A stretch of DNA of 64,000 nt from Rhizobium sp. EC-SD404. GTDB lineage: Bacteria; Pseudomonadota; Alphaproteobacteria; Rhizobiales; Rhizobiaceae. The stretch spans positions 3,085,890-3,149,889 of the forward strand of contig NZ_LR701459.1 of NCBI RefSeq assembly GCF_902498825.1, written 5' to 3'. Numbering within the stretch: position 1 is the first letter of the stretch; the number at the start of each line of letters is the position of its first letter. The notes under the pieces were generated by a model. The model was not told the DNA's origin and ran no database searches. It saw nothing but the letters and a program-made list of their open reading frames with translations. The position numbers and the translations under genes were made by a program. Positions 17,037 to 25,920 of the stretch are shown in pieces.

Positions 17037-17933
17037 ATGCGACGCAGGTCGGAAGCAATGCCAGCAAACATCGTCCTGGATTCGGGCGTTAGCGCTTCGA
17101 GCAAATCGCCGCTGTATCATCAGATATATCTGGTCCTGCGCGATCAGATCCTCGCCGGCAACTACCGAGACGGCCAGATGCTGCCGTCCGAATTCGACAT
17201 CGCCGAAGCCTTTGGCGTCTCGCGCATCACCGCCAAGCGCGCGGTGACCGAGCTTGCAGCCACCAGCCTCGTCGCCCGCTTTCGGGGTCGCGGCACGGTA
17301 GTCAAGTACAAGCCCGAAAACCCGCCCTTGCGGGCATCCGTGAACAACTGGCTGCAGGCCGTGTCGTCCATGGGCCGCACAACGTCGGTCCGGGTGCTCG
17401 ACTTGACCTACGGCGAGGCCAATGACGAGGAGTCACAGGCGCTCCAGATCGCGCCGGGCACCGAGGTTCAACGCAGCCTGCGCGTGCGGTCGCACACCGG
17501 CGGGCCCTTTTCCCTGCTCTCCACGATAGTGCCAGCCGAGCTCGGCCGGCACTATTCGCAGCAGCAGCTGGAGACGACGCCGCTCTTGGAGCTGCTGCAG
17601 AGCACCGGCATCGTTCTGCACCACGCGGAACAGAAGATCACGGCGACGCTCGCCAACCAGTCGACCGCATCGCAACTGGAAATGGAGGTCGGCTCGCCGC
17701 TCCTGAAGGTGCAGCGTGTCGTCTTCGACAATGGCGACCGGCCGGTCGAATATCTGACGGCGCTTTACCGGCCCGATCAATACCAGCTCGAAATGGTCCT
17801 TACATCGGAACAGAAGCTTGCCTCGTTCGGCAACCCCGTAGGCGGTGGCGATGCGTTCGAAACCCCGGTGGCGCCCAAGACACGTCGCGAGAAATCGGCG
17901 GCCAGGCGCACTTCCAGCCTCAACGGCCAGTAG
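17037..17933 (+). CDS. GntR-family regulator, HutC/FarR subfamily (UTRA domain)
   Basis: A 298-aa repressor-type regulator. The winged HTH at about residues 24-95 includes LPSEFDIAEAFGVSRITAKR. It is followed by a UTRA ligand-binding domain (about 115-260). The C-terminal tail is Lys/Arg/Ser-rich and low in complexity. It is paralogous to the GntR gene at 23.7 kb: both share a PLLxLLxxxGI-VxHAxQxIxATLA pattern. Starts are possible at 17037 (GAAGGA upstream) or 17058. It lies in the flavoprotein operon and meets the PEP-mutase-like gene tail to tail, 3 bp apart. It probably senses the transported substrate. Confidence 0.9.
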   Translation: MRRRSEAMPANIVLDSGVSASSKSPLYHQIYLVLRDQILAGNYRDGQMLPSEFDIAEAFGVSRITAKRAVTELAATSLVARFRGRGTVVKYKPENPPLRASVNNWLQAVSSMGRTTSVRVLDLTYGEANDEESQALQIAPGTEVQRSLRVRSHTGGPFSLLSTIVPAELGRHYSQQQLETTPLLELLQSTGIVLHHAEQKITATLANQSTASQLEMEVGSPLLKVQRVVFDNGDRPVEYLTALYRPDQYQLEMVLTSEQKLASFGNPVGGGDAFETPVAPKTRREKSAARRTSSLNGQ

Positions 17934-17936
17934 AAC

Positions 17937-18809
17937 TCATTCATTTTCGTGGTCGGCATAGCGCTTGCCGGTCTCCAGCATTTCGGCGGTCCCGATACGC
18001 TCGTTCAGGCCGGCGAAATCGAACATGTTGGCTGAGAACGGCGCATTCGATCCGTGCTGCCTGAGGCTCGCGTAATAGTTCTCCGCGGTTTTGGCGAGCG
18101 CCCGCACGATGCCGCCGGGGAAGATCACGAGGTCGAAGCCGATCTTTTCGAGGTCCTTGGCCGACGAGATCGGCGTGGATCCACCTTCGACCATATTTGC
18201 CATGAGCGGTGCACGGCCCTTCAGCGTCGCCGCGACTTCGACGAGTTCTTCGCCCGTGCGCGGCGCTTCGATGAAAAGCGCGTCGGCGCCCGCCTCAAGG
18301 TACAACCCCGCACGGTCGATGGCTGCCGCAAACCCTTCCACGGCAATGGCGTCGGTCCGCGCGATGATCAATGTCTCGTCGCTCATCCTTGCATCGGCCA
18401 TCGCGGCGATCTTGCCGGCCATTTCCGCAGGCGAGATCAGCGATTTCTCCGAGAGATGACCACAACGCTTCGGCGACGTCTGATCCTCGACCTGAAGCGC
18501 ATTGGCACCGGAGCGCTCGTAGAGCCGGATCGTGCGCTGCGCATTGAGCGCGTTGCCGAAGCCGGTGTCGGCGTCGATGATGACGGGAATATCGATGCGG
18601 TCGCGGATCAGGCTCATCGTGTCCGCCATTTCCGACATCGTCGCAAGACCGATGTCGGGCCGACCGAGACGGGTGTAGGACACCGCAGCGCCGGACAGAT
18701 AAAGCGCTTCGAAGCCCGCTGCGGCGGCGAGCGAAGCCGTCAGGCCATCGAAGATGCCGGGCGCGACGAGGATTTCAGGCTGGGTCAGACGGGTTTTGAG
18801 GGAGATCAT
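17937..18809 (-). CDS. PEP mutase/isocitrate lyase superfamily carbon-carbon lyase (methylisocitrate/dimethylmalate lyase-like)
   Basis: A 290-aa TIM-barrel enzyme. The metal-binding region is DADTGFGNALN and the catalytic loop is KRCGH (in QTSPKRCGHLSEK), the signature that separates lyases from PEP mutase. Members cleave 2-methylisocitrate, 2,3-dimethylmalate or related alkyl-malates to pyruvate (or succinate) plus a second product. It is last in the hyuBA operon and overlaps the isochorismatase-like gene by ATGA. With the LeuCD-type hydro-lyase at 24.5 kb it could form a hydratase-lyase pair. Confidence 0.85.
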   Translation of the reverse strand: MISLKTRLTQPEILVAPGIFDGLTASLAAAAGFEALYLSGAAVSYTRLGRPDIGLATMSEMADTMSLIRDRIDIPVIIDADTGFGNALNAQRTIRLYERSGANALQVEDQTSPKRCGHLSEKSLISPAEMAGKIAAMADARMSDETLIIARTDAIAVEGFAAAIDRAGLYLEAGADALFIEAPRTGEELVEVAATLKGRAPLMANMVEGGSTPISSAKDLEKIGFDLVIFPGGIVRALAKTAENYYASLRQHGSNAPFSANMFDFAGLNERIGTAEMLETGKRYADHENE

Positions 18810-19417
18810 ATGTCCGCCTTGAGCTGGTTGACGACATCCTCGCAGCGCATGGCAGGTGCAACCGAGGACAGCGACATCAGCGTCGCTTCATGCATCTCGT
18901 CGCGGAAGGCCGCGCAGCCGTCGCTCAGGATGATGGTGTGGAAGTTGCGCAGATGCGCATCGCGGATCGTCGACGCCACACCGCCATTGGTCACGATGCC
19001 GCCGACGATCAGCGTATCGAGATCGAGCGCGCGCATGATGTATTCCAGTCGCGTCTGGTAGAAGGCCGAATAGTTGACCTTTTCGACCGTGTAGTCCGCC
19101 GGCTGCAGCGTATCGACCAGAGCGTGACCGAAACTTCCGGGCGCGAAATCGCCGCGTTTCAGGAAAGGCCGAAGCTCTTTCAGGTGGGGAGCGATCAACG
19201 GCTCGCCTTCGGGACGCGGCACCAGCGTGAACTGCGCCGAGATATAGGTCCCGCCGGCTGCCCGCAGTGCGTCCGCCACCGGCCGGATGCGTTCGGGCAA
19301 CGGAAGGATCGAAGGCGCCCCCTGGCCGGCGCGGCCGTAAGCCCCGTCCGGATGGACGAAATCGTTCTGCAAGTCGATCGTGAGAAGCGCAGTTCGCTTC
19401 GGTTCGAAAGGCGTCAT
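18806..19417 (-). CDS. Isochorismatase-family hydrolase lacking the catalytic cysteine
   Basis: A 203-aa cysteine-hydrolase fold protein. The Asp motif LLTIDLQNDF (Asp15) and a Lys in VEKVNYSAFY fit the family. The normally catalytic Cys in T-x-x-C-V is Gly146 (IVTNGGVASTIRDA). Such Gly replacement occurs in the true isochorismatases EntB and PhzD, which hydrolyse vinyl ethers without a covalent Cys; amidases of this fold need the Cys. So amide hydrolysis is less likely than a water-activated reaction. It sits between hyuA and the lyase with ATGA overlaps at both ends. Confidence 0.85.
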   Translation of the reverse strand: MTPFEPKRTALLTIDLQNDFVHPDGAYGRAGQGAPSILPLPERIRPVADALRAAGGTYISAQFTLVPRPEGEPLIAPHLKELRPFLKRGDFAPGSFGHALVDTLQPADYTVEKVNYSAFYQTRLEYIMRALDLDTLIVGGIVTNGGVASTIRDAHLRNFHTIILSDGCAAFRDEMHEATLMSLSSVAPAMRCEDVVNQLKADI

Positions 19418-21483
19418 GCCCCCTCCTCCCGCTCGATGATGACATTGCCGAACCGATCGACTGTTCCCTTCAGGCCGGGTTCGATCAGGATCGTCGTATC
19501 CGGTTGCTCAAGGATCGCAGGGCCCGAAACGACCGCGCCGACGGGGAGTTCCAACCGCCGGAAGATTGCCGTTTCGTGCCAGGCGCCGGCCAGATAGACG
19601 CTGCGCACCCCGGATCGTGCCGTCTCGACGCTGGAACCAGCGACCGGCGCCAACGTCTCCAGATCGAACTTCGGGCGCTTGCCGATGACGGACGAGCGCA
19701 GGTTCAGCACCCGCGTCACGCCGCCCGAGAGCAGGCGGCCATAGACCCGGCGATATGTCTCGTCGAAGGCGGCAGTGATGTCGTCTCGCGACGGGTTCGC
19801 AATCTGTCCGTCCGCGACCGTCACCGGCAAAGGCACGGCGACCGTGTGCGTCTGCCCGAGATAGGCCATATCCAGTTCGAAGACCCATTCACGGCCGGCA
19901 AAGACGACGCCGGCAGCATCGAGCATCTGCAGACCTTCATCGAGATGGGCCTGCATGAGTGCGCCGAGGGCATCGACGTCGACATCCTTGGTCAGCGCGT
20001 TGATCGTCTGCACGAAGTCCTGACGCATGTCTGCGATGACGCAACCCATTGCAGAGGTCACGCCCGGATAGCGCGGCACGATCGCGCGCCCGATGCCCAC
20101 ATCGTGCAGCATCGCGCCGGCATGCAGCGCCCCGCCGCCACCGAAGGGCATGAATACAAAGTTTCGCGGCTCGAAACCGCGTTCGATCGACACAAGGCGG
20201 ATGGCGCCGGCCATGCGCGAGTTCGCAACGCGGATGATCGCCTCGGCCGCCTCTTCGGTCGACAGTCCAAGCGGCTTGCCGATATGGGCGTCGATCGCCT
20301 GTCGCGCGGCTGCAGCATCCAGTGTTTTCAACCCGCCACCGATCGGCCGGTCGGGATCGATGCGCGCCAGAACGATGTTGGCATCGGTCACCGTTGGGCG
20401 CGTGTTGCCGCGCGCATAGGCGACGGGTCCGGGATCGGAGCCCGCGCTCTCCGGACCGATGTTCAGGAGCCCGCCCTTGTCGACCCAGGCGATGGATCCG
20501 CCGCCTGCCCCGATCGTGGCGATTTCGATCATCGGCGTGCGCACGACCATGCCGAAATCGATGCTCGTCTGCGGCGCCAGAACCGTCTGTCCTTCGGCGA
20601 TCAGGGAAACATCGAACGACGTACCGCCCATGTCGCCAGTGATCACATTCGAGAAGCCGGCGCATTCGGCGATGTAGCCGGCCGCGATGACGCCTGCAGC
20701 CGGGCCTGACAAAGCCGTGCGAACCGGCAACCGGCAGGCCGTATCAACCGCCATGACGCCGCCATTCGACTGCACGATCAGAAACTCGCCGCCGAAACCG
20801 TTCGTCGCAAGCGCGTTGTCCAGCCGGTGCAGATAACCGGAGACTTCCGGCTGCAGATACGCATTGAGCGCGGTCGTCGAAAACCGCTCGAACTCTCGGA
20901 TTTCCGGCAGGATCTCGTAGGAGGCCGAAACATGCGGATTGGGCCACATCTCGCGCAGCAACGCGACGGCGCGCTTTTCATTGGCCGGATTGGCGTAGCT
21001 GTTGACGAACATCACCGCGACGGCGAGGCAGCCTGCATCAAGCAGCTGCTGCGCGGCCGCCTGGACGGCCGCTTCGTCGACATCCGTGTGGACGGTGCCA
21101 TCGGCCAGCGTGCGCTCCGGCACTTCGAGGCGCAGCTCGCGCGAAACGACCGGCTCGAAATTGCCCCTGAGACCCCAGGTATTGGGACGGTCGCGACGGC
21201 GCATTTCCAGCACGTCACGAAAGCCTTCGGTCGTGATGATGCCGATGCGCGCGCCCTTGCGCTCCAGAAGCGCATTGGTCCCCGCAGTGGTGCCGTGCAC
21301 GACGGTCGCAACATCGGCGAGATTGTCGCCTCCCTGCGCGATGCCGCTCAAGAAACCCGCCGACTGGTCGGGCCGTGACGTCGGCACCTTGGCGACGGAG
21401 GCCTTGCCGGTGCTCTCGTTGAGCACGAAGACGTCGGTGAACGTGCCGCCGACATCGACGCCGATCATGATGCTGCGGGTCAC
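19414..21483 (-). CDS. hyuA: Hydantoinase A/5-oxoprolinase family subunit (HyuA)
   Basis: A 689-aa ATP-binding subunit of the hydantoinase/oxoprolinase/acetone-carboxylase family. The actin-like phosphate loop is at the N-terminus (IGVDVGGTFTDVFV), with AFGGGGALHAG-type glycine-rich motifs (FMPFGGGGALHA near residue 445). It acts with HyuB in ATP-driven hydrolysis of a cyclic imide or lactam or carboxylation of a ketone. GTG at 21483 overlaps the hyuB stop (GTGA) and has AGGAG 8 nt upstream; the next in-frame ATG is 15 nt later. No third acetone-carboxylase subunit is nearby. Confidence 0.92.
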   Translation of the reverse strand: MTRSIMIGVDVGGTFTDVFVLNESTGKASVAKVPTSRPDQSAGFLSGIAQGGDNLADVATVVHGTTAGTNALLERKGARIGIITTEGFRDVLEMRRRDRPNTWGLRGNFEPVVSRELRLEVPERTLADGTVHTDVDEAAVQAAAQQLLDAGCLAVAVMFVNSYANPANEKRAVALLREMWPNPHVSASYEILPEIREFERFSTTALNAYLQPEVSGYLHRLDNALATNGFGGEFLIVQSNGGVMAVDTACRLPVRTALSGPAAGVIAAGYIAECAGFSNVITGDMGGTSFDVSLIAEGQTVLAPQTSIDFGMVVRTPMIEIATIGAGGGSIAWVDKGGLLNIGPESAGSDPGPVAYARGNTRPTVTDANIVLARIDPDRPIGGGLKTLDAAAARQAIDAHIGKPLGLSTEEAAEAIIRVANSRMAGAIRLVSIERGFEPRNFVFMPFGGGGALHAGAMLHDVGIGRAIVPRYPGVTSAMGCVIADMRQDFVQTINALTKDVDVDALGALMQAHLDEGLQMLDAAGVVFAGREWVFELDMAYLGQTHTVAVPLPVTVADGQIANPSRDDITAAFDETYRRVYGRLLSGGVTRVLNLRSSVIGKRPKFDLETLAPVAGSSVETARSGVRSVYLAGAWHETAIFRRLELPVGAVVSGPAILEQPDTTILIEPGLKGTVDRFGNVIIEREEGA

Positions 21484-23168
21484 TTGCTCTGCTCCTGCAA
21501 GTCCTGGCCGTAGAGACGGTCCGATTCTTCCGAACTGACATAGCCAAGGGCAACATCGCGGGCGACGGCACCTGGAGCGCGGTCGGCCGCCGCGCCGTAG
21601 CCACCTCCTCCCGGCGTTTCGAGACGGACGCGTTCGCCACGGCGCAGGCGGATGCCGACCGCCTTCGACGTCATCTCGGGTTCCGTCCAAACACCGTCCT
21701 GCTGGTATTGGAAGCGGTTCAGCGCCGCCTCGCCGCCACCGACGACGCCCTTCGGCGCATAGCGGCCACGTTCGCCGAAGAGAAACACATCGGCTTCTTC
21801 CTCCAGCAACTCGATTTCGTAGATCGCGCCGAGACCCCCGCGATGCGCACCACCGCCGGCGCTGTCGGGCCGCAACGCCCACTGCCGGAACATCACCGGA
21901 TAGGCTGCTTCCAGGATTTCCACGGGCGGGATCGTCGCCGTCGAAATAGGAGCATTGGCATGGTTGAGGCCGTCACCTTCCGGAGTGCCGCCATGACCAC
22001 CACCATAGAAGGAGAACATCACCCACCGCCTTCCGTCCTTGCGATGGCCGGCGAGCGAAAGCGCATTGATCGTGCCGTATGCATTGGCTACCACACGGTC
22101 GGGTGCCGCCTTGGCCATGGCGCAAAAGATCACGTCGATCATCCGCATGATGGTTTCGGTATAGCCGCCGGTCGGCGATGGAAACTGGGCCGACAGCAGG
22201 CACTTTTCCGGAATGGTGATATCGAGCGGGCGCATGACGCCGGCATTGGCCGGAAGCGCCGGGAAGATATGTTTGATCGCGACGTAAACACAGGCGATCG
22301 CCGTGCCGTAGGAAATGTTGACGGGACCAGCAGCGGGACCGGCCGTACCGGTGAAATCCAGCACCATGCGGTCGCCCGAGATTTCGATCGCCACCCGGAT
22401 CGGCAATGGCACGTCGGTGATGCCGTCATTGTCGAGGAAGTCTTCTGCTTCCCAGCGCCCATTCGGCAAGGCTTCGACTTCGGCGCGGACCAGCGTTTCG
22501 GCCCGATCGCTGAGCGCCACGAGGGACTCCTGGACGACGTCGGCGCCATACTCGTCGAGCAGGGCATCGAGACGCTTCACGCCAAGGTCGAGCGCATTGA
22601 TCTGGCCGTTGAGATCGCCCATCGCCGACTGCGGCAAGCGGGTGTTGCGCAAGACGATATCGACGATGTCCTGCTGGAGCACCCCACCGCGCATGACCTT
22701 GACCGGCGGCAGCACGAACGCCTCCTGGAAGACCTCCGTCGCGCGCGGATTGTAGTTGCCCGGCACCGCCCCGCCGACATCGTGCCAGTGGCCGACAGAG
22801 GCGAGATAGCAGAAGAGCTTGCCCTCGCGGAAATACGGGCGGACGAGCCGCATGTCCGACAGATGCGTACCGCCGATATGAGCATCGTTGAAAAGGTAGA
22901 TGTCGCCATCGGCGAGATCGCCATCGCGTGCCGCCTTGTCGATGACCGCCTTGACCGCGAAAGCCATGACGCCGACGAAGATCGGCAAGCCGGACTTGCC
23001 CTGGACGAGCGTGTCGCCTGTATTTGCATCGTAAAGGCCGTGGCTCGCGTCGTGGGCCTCGGCGATGATCGGATTGAAGGCCGAGCGGAACAGCGTCGCG
23101 TCCATCTCGTCGGCGATCTGCTCCATGCGGCCGGCCAGCACGGCCAGCGTGATCGGATCGATGCTCAT
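21480..23168 (-). CDS. hyuB: Hydantoinase B/oxoprolinase family subunit (HyuB)
   Basis: A 562-aa partner of HyuA. Typical motifs are ITLAVLAGRMEQIADEMDAT at the N-terminus, a FNDAHIGGTHLSDMRLV metal-binding region, and FYGGGHGGTPEGDG and TPGGGGYG near the C-terminus. The two proteins usually form an alpha2beta2 complex in the cytoplasm. The start overlaps the upstream NTF2-like gene by ATGA, giving a five-gene operon NTF2-like, hyuB, hyuA, isochorismatase-like, lyase. The substrate may be a cyclic N-acyl compound, but this is not shown. Confidence 0.92.
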   Translation of the reverse strand: MSIDPITLAVLAGRMEQIADEMDATLFRSAFNPIIAEAHDASHGLYDANTGDTLVQGKSGLPIFVGVMAFAVKAVIDKAARDGDLADGDIYLFNDAHIGGTHLSDMRLVRPYFREGKLFCYLASVGHWHDVGGAVPGNYNPRATEVFQEAFVLPPVKVMRGGVLQQDIVDIVLRNTRLPQSAMGDLNGQINALDLGVKRLDALLDEYGADVVQESLVALSDRAETLVRAEVEALPNGRWEAEDFLDNDGITDVPLPIRVAIEISGDRMVLDFTGTAGPAAGPVNISYGTAIACVYVAIKHIFPALPANAGVMRPLDITIPEKCLLSAQFPSPTGGYTETIMRMIDVIFCAMAKAAPDRVVANAYGTINALSLAGHRKDGRRWVMFSFYGGGHGGTPEGDGLNHANAPISTATIPPVEILEAAYPVMFRQWALRPDSAGGGAHRGGLGAIYEIELLEEEADVFLFGERGRYAPKGVVGGGEAALNRFQYQQDGVWTEPEMTSKAVGIRLRRGERVRLETPGGGGYGAAADRAPGAVARDVALGYVSSEESDRLYGQDLQEQSK

Positions 23169-23587
23169 CGGTTGCGCACCTCCGCGATGTCGTTCCATAC
23201 CTGCTGGACACGGATGCGCCCGTCCGACAGCTCGAACCGATCGATGAAGCGGATGCCGCTGAAGGGCTCTCCGTCCAGCCATTCGCCTGAGAGCGTCCCG
23301 ACGCAGTAGACGACGTCGCCGGCCACATCGAAGCGGTCGAACGACTTGGTCACGAACCGGTAGCGCTTGGATGCAAACGCGCCGAGTTCTTCGAGCTGGC
23401 TCATGCGGTGGCCGCCCGGAAAAATCATCTCGAACCCGTCGGCCAGATGCTGCGATGCTGCGGCGAAGTCTCGCTTGCCGACTGACTCGAGAAAAGTCCT
23501 GACGATGTCTGCATGATGGCTGGATGGGTCGGCGTCGGGGGCGTTGGATGCAGCCCCACCAACCTGTGGTTCGGATGTCGCGATCAT
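23165..23587 (-). CDS. SnoaL/NTF2-like protein
   Basis: A 140-aa cone-shaped-barrel protein. The pattern is an N-terminal helix FLESVGKRDFAAASQHLAD, then FEMIFPGGHRM, then paired strands (YCVGTLSGEWLDGEPF and IRFIDRFELSDGRI). Such proteins are small isomerases, hydratases or dehydratases, or non-catalytic binding partners. ATG at 23587 is chosen; a GTG 12 nt upstream is also possible. First gene of the hyuBA operon, it faces the GntR gene across 123 bp with a strong inverted-repeat region. Confidence 0.75.
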   Translation of the reverse strand: MIATSEPQVGGAASNAPDADPSSHHADIVRTFLESVGKRDFAAASQHLADGFEMIFPGGHRMSQLEELGAFASKRYRFVTKSFDRFDVAGDVVYCVGTLSGEWLDGEPFSGIRFIDRFELSDGRIRVQQVWNDIAEVRNR

Positions 23588-23623
23588 TGTTGTTCCCACT
23601 CTTTGTCACATCCTGAATTGCTC

Positions 23624-23671
23624 AAATGTATTTTGCAAGAGACATTTCAGACTGATGAAATGATACATTTC
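23624..23671. promoter_or_regulatory. Clustered inverted repeats, probable GntR operator
   Basis: The 123-bp divergent region between the hyuBA operon and the GntR-leuCD operon holds four copies of one half-site. AAATGTAT (23624) is the mirror of ATACATTT (23663). CATTTCA-6-TGAAATG is perfect at 23643-23662. GAAATG-ATA-CATTTC is a perfect 15-bp palindrome at 23657-23671. The copies overlap the likely promoters of both operons, so the adjacent GntR protein is the obvious candidate to bind here. The assignment rests on symmetry and position. Confidence 0.6.
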
Positions 23672-23710
23672 GCTTGAATGCCGTTTCCGAAAAGGTAGGA
23701 TCGCGGGCAA

Positions 23711-24514
23711 GTGGAGAAGGTTTCGGTGGTGGCGACACGACAACTGTCTGATGGAGGCAAGGCGCAGCGCGTCTATCTTCTGCTGAGCAACGAAATCCTG
23801 CGCGGCGGATACGCTCCGGGGGACGTGTTGCCGGGCGAGATCAAGTTGACGGAGATGCACAGCGTGTCCCGCGTCACCATCAGGCGCGCGTTGACTATGC
23901 TTGCCAATGACGGGCTGATCGAGCGAAAGGCAGGTCTCGGAACCGTGGTTCGCGCGCCTGCCATGTCTCAGACCGGCATTTCCGCAGACTTCGCGTCCTT
24001 GATGCCGCAACTCGTGCGCATGGGCCAGGCCACGGAAGCCCGCCTCATCTCCTTCGCCTATGTCGCGCCACCGGCTCCTGTCGCCAAGCTGCTGCGTCTC
24101 GAAAGCGGCAATGTGCAGCGCGCCGTGCGCGTGCGTACCGTCGAAGGTGCGCCCTTCTCGCATTTGATGACGCATGTCCCGGAAGACATCGCCCAGAATT
24201 TCTCCGAAGCAGATCTGGCGACGACGCCACTGTTCCGGTTGCTCGAGCGCTCGGGCGTGATCGTCGACCATGCGCAGCAATCGATTTCGGCGACGCTGGC
24301 CGCACCCGACGTCGCCGAAGCTCTGGACGTGGCCGTCGGCACGGCGCTCATCGCCTTGACGCGTGTCGTCTACGACAAGTCCGGCCGCGGTGTCGAGCAT
24401 CTTTCGGCACTCTATAGACCCGACCGCTTCAGGCTCGACATGACCCTCAACCGGATCGGACATCAGGGCGAGCGCCAATGGGCGTCCGTGCTGGAGATGG
24501 GAGGCAACGAATGA
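23711..24514 (+). CDS. GntR-family regulator, HutC subfamily (UTRA domain)
   Basis: A 267-aa regulator, paralogous to the one at 17.0 kb. The winged HTH spans about residues 17-85 (LPGEIKLTEMHSVSRVTIRR), followed by a UTRA domain with HAQQSISATLAAPDVAEAL and HLSALYRPDRF. The GTG at 23711 is used; a GTG at 23726 is preceded by GGAGAAGG at good spacing and may be the true start. Its stop overlaps the start of the LeuC-like gene (ATGA). It likely controls itself, leuCD and the divergent hyuBA operon through the palindromes upstream. Confidence 0.9.
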   Translation: MEKVSVVATRQLSDGGKAQRVYLLLSNEILRGGYAPGDVLPGEIKLTEMHSVSRVTIRRALTMLANDGLIERKAGLGTVVRAPAMSQTGISADFASLMPQLVRMGQATEARLISFAYVAPPAPVAKLLRLESGNVQRAVRVRTVEGAPFSHLMTHVPEDIAQNFSEADLATTPLFRLLERSGVIVDHAQQSISATLAAPDVAEALDVAVGTALIALTRVVYDKSGRGVEHLSALYRPDRFRLDMTLNRIGHQGERQWASVLEMGGNE

Positions 24515-25920
24515 AGCCACAGGTGCTGTTCGACAAGGTGTGGGATGCGCATGCCATCGTGCAGCGCGAGGACGGCGCAACGCTGCTTTGGGTGGACCGC
24601 CACTACCTCCACGAAGGATCGCATCACGCCTTCGGGCGCATCAAGCAGTCGCAGCTGCCTGTCGCCGAACCGTCGCTCACATTCGGCTTTGCCGATCATT
24701 ACGCGCCGACCGACCGGCGCGCGCGCCCGATTGCGGATCCGAACACCGAGCGCATGGTGTCGACGCTCGAGGCCAACACACACGAACATGGTATTGCGCT
24801 TTTCGGCCTGACCGATCCCCGCCAAGGCATCGTCCACGTGGTGGCCCCGGAACAGGGCCTGTCTCTGCCAGGAATGCTGATCGTCTGCGGCGATAGCCAC
24901 ACATCCACCCACGGCGCGCTTGGCGCCTACGGTTTCGGCATCGGCGCGACTGAAGTGGCGCACGTGCTCGCGACCCAGACGATCTGGCAGAAGAAGCCGA
25001 AGCGGATGCGCATCACCTTCTCCGGCAAAGCCGCGCCCGGTGTCGGCGCCAAGGATATGGCGCTCGCCTGGATCTCGCGGCTCGGTGCCGATGGTGCGCG
25101 CGGTCACGCCGTCGAATATGCAGGCGATGCCGTCCGCGATCTATCGGTGGAGGCCCGCCTGACGCTCTGCAACATGTCGATCGAAGGCGGCGCACGCTGC
25201 GGCATGGTGGCGCCGGATGCAACGACCTTCGCATGGATCAACGGCCGCACGCACGCGCCGAAAGAGACCTGGGACCAAGCCATGGAGAACTGGTCGAGCT
25301 TGGCCAGCGACCCGGACGCCATCTTCGACCGCGAAGTATGCATCGATATGGTGGACGTCGCCCCGATCGTCACCTGGGGCGTGACACCGGAAGATGCTCT
25401 GCCGATCACCTCCAGCGTTCCCAACCCGGATCGCATCGCCGATGCCGCGCGCGCCAAGCATGTGCGCGATGCGCTGGACTATATGGGACTGGTACCCGGG
25501 CAGACACTGGACTCGGTCGAGATCGACCAGGTCTTCATCGGTTCCTGCACCAACGCGCGCATCGAAGATCTGCGCGCAGCCGCAGCCGTCATGGCCGGTC
25601 GCAAGGCGCGCGTTCCCGGCATGGTGTCGCCAGGGTCATCGCTGGTCAAGGCGCAGGCGGAACAGGAAGGACTCGATCGCATCTTCCGCGACGCCGGGCT
25701 CGAATGGGTGGAATCGGGTTGCTCGATGTGCGTCGGCATGAATGGCGACATCGTCGCACCGGGGATGCGTTGTGCATCGACGACCAACCGCAACTTTCGC
25801 GGACGCCAGGGACCGGGAGCGCGCACGCACCTGATGTCGCCGGCCATGGTCGCAGCCGCCGCTGTCACCGGCAGGCTCGCCGACGTGCGGCCGCTTCTGG
25901 ATGGGAGAAGCGTGGCATGA
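24511..25920 (+). CDS. 3-isopropylmalate dehydratase large-subunit-like hydro-lyase (LeuC family)
   Basis: A 469-aa aconitase-superfamily large subunit. The substrate loop VCGDSHTSTHGALGAYGFGIG and the three [4Fe-4S] cysteines (GSCTNAR, and GCSMC in ESGCSMCVGMNGD) are all intact. With the LeuD-like product it dehydrates or hydrates a 2- or 3-hydroxy diacid. GGGAGGCAACGA precedes the ATG. It is unlikely to be the housekeeping LeuC: it lies in a GntR-controlled catabolic operon without other leu genes. Maleate, citraconate or dimethylmaleate hydratase activity is a reasonable guess. Confidence 0.88.
   Translation: MKPQVLFDKVWDAHAIVQREDGATLLWVDRHYLHEGSHHAFGRIKQSQLPVAEPSLTFGFADHYAPTDRRARPIADPNTERMVSTLEANTHEHGIALFGLTDPRQGIVHVVAPEQGLSLPGMLIVCGDSHTSTHGALGAYGFGIGATEVAHVLATQTIWQKKPKRMRITFSGKAAPGVGAKDMALAWISRLGADGARGHAVEYAGDAVRDLSVEARLTLCNMSIEGGARCGMVAPDATTFAWINGRTHAPKETWDQAMENWSSLASDPDAIFDREVCIDMVDVAPIVTWGVTPEDALPITSSVPNPDRIADAARAKHVRDALDYMGLVPGQTLDSVEIDQVFIGSCTNARIEDLRAAAAVMAGRKARVPGMVSPGSSLVKAQAEQEGLDRIFRDAGLEWVESGCSMCVGMNGDIVAPGMRCASTTNRNFRGRQGPGARTHLMSPAMVAAAAVTGRLADVRPLLDGRSVA

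Noticed and set aside
21708..23309. A 533-codon open frame on the plus strand antisense to hyuB.
   Set aside because: Composition is Arg/Asp/His-rich with no domain, and the complementary strand holds the complete, motif-rich hyuB.
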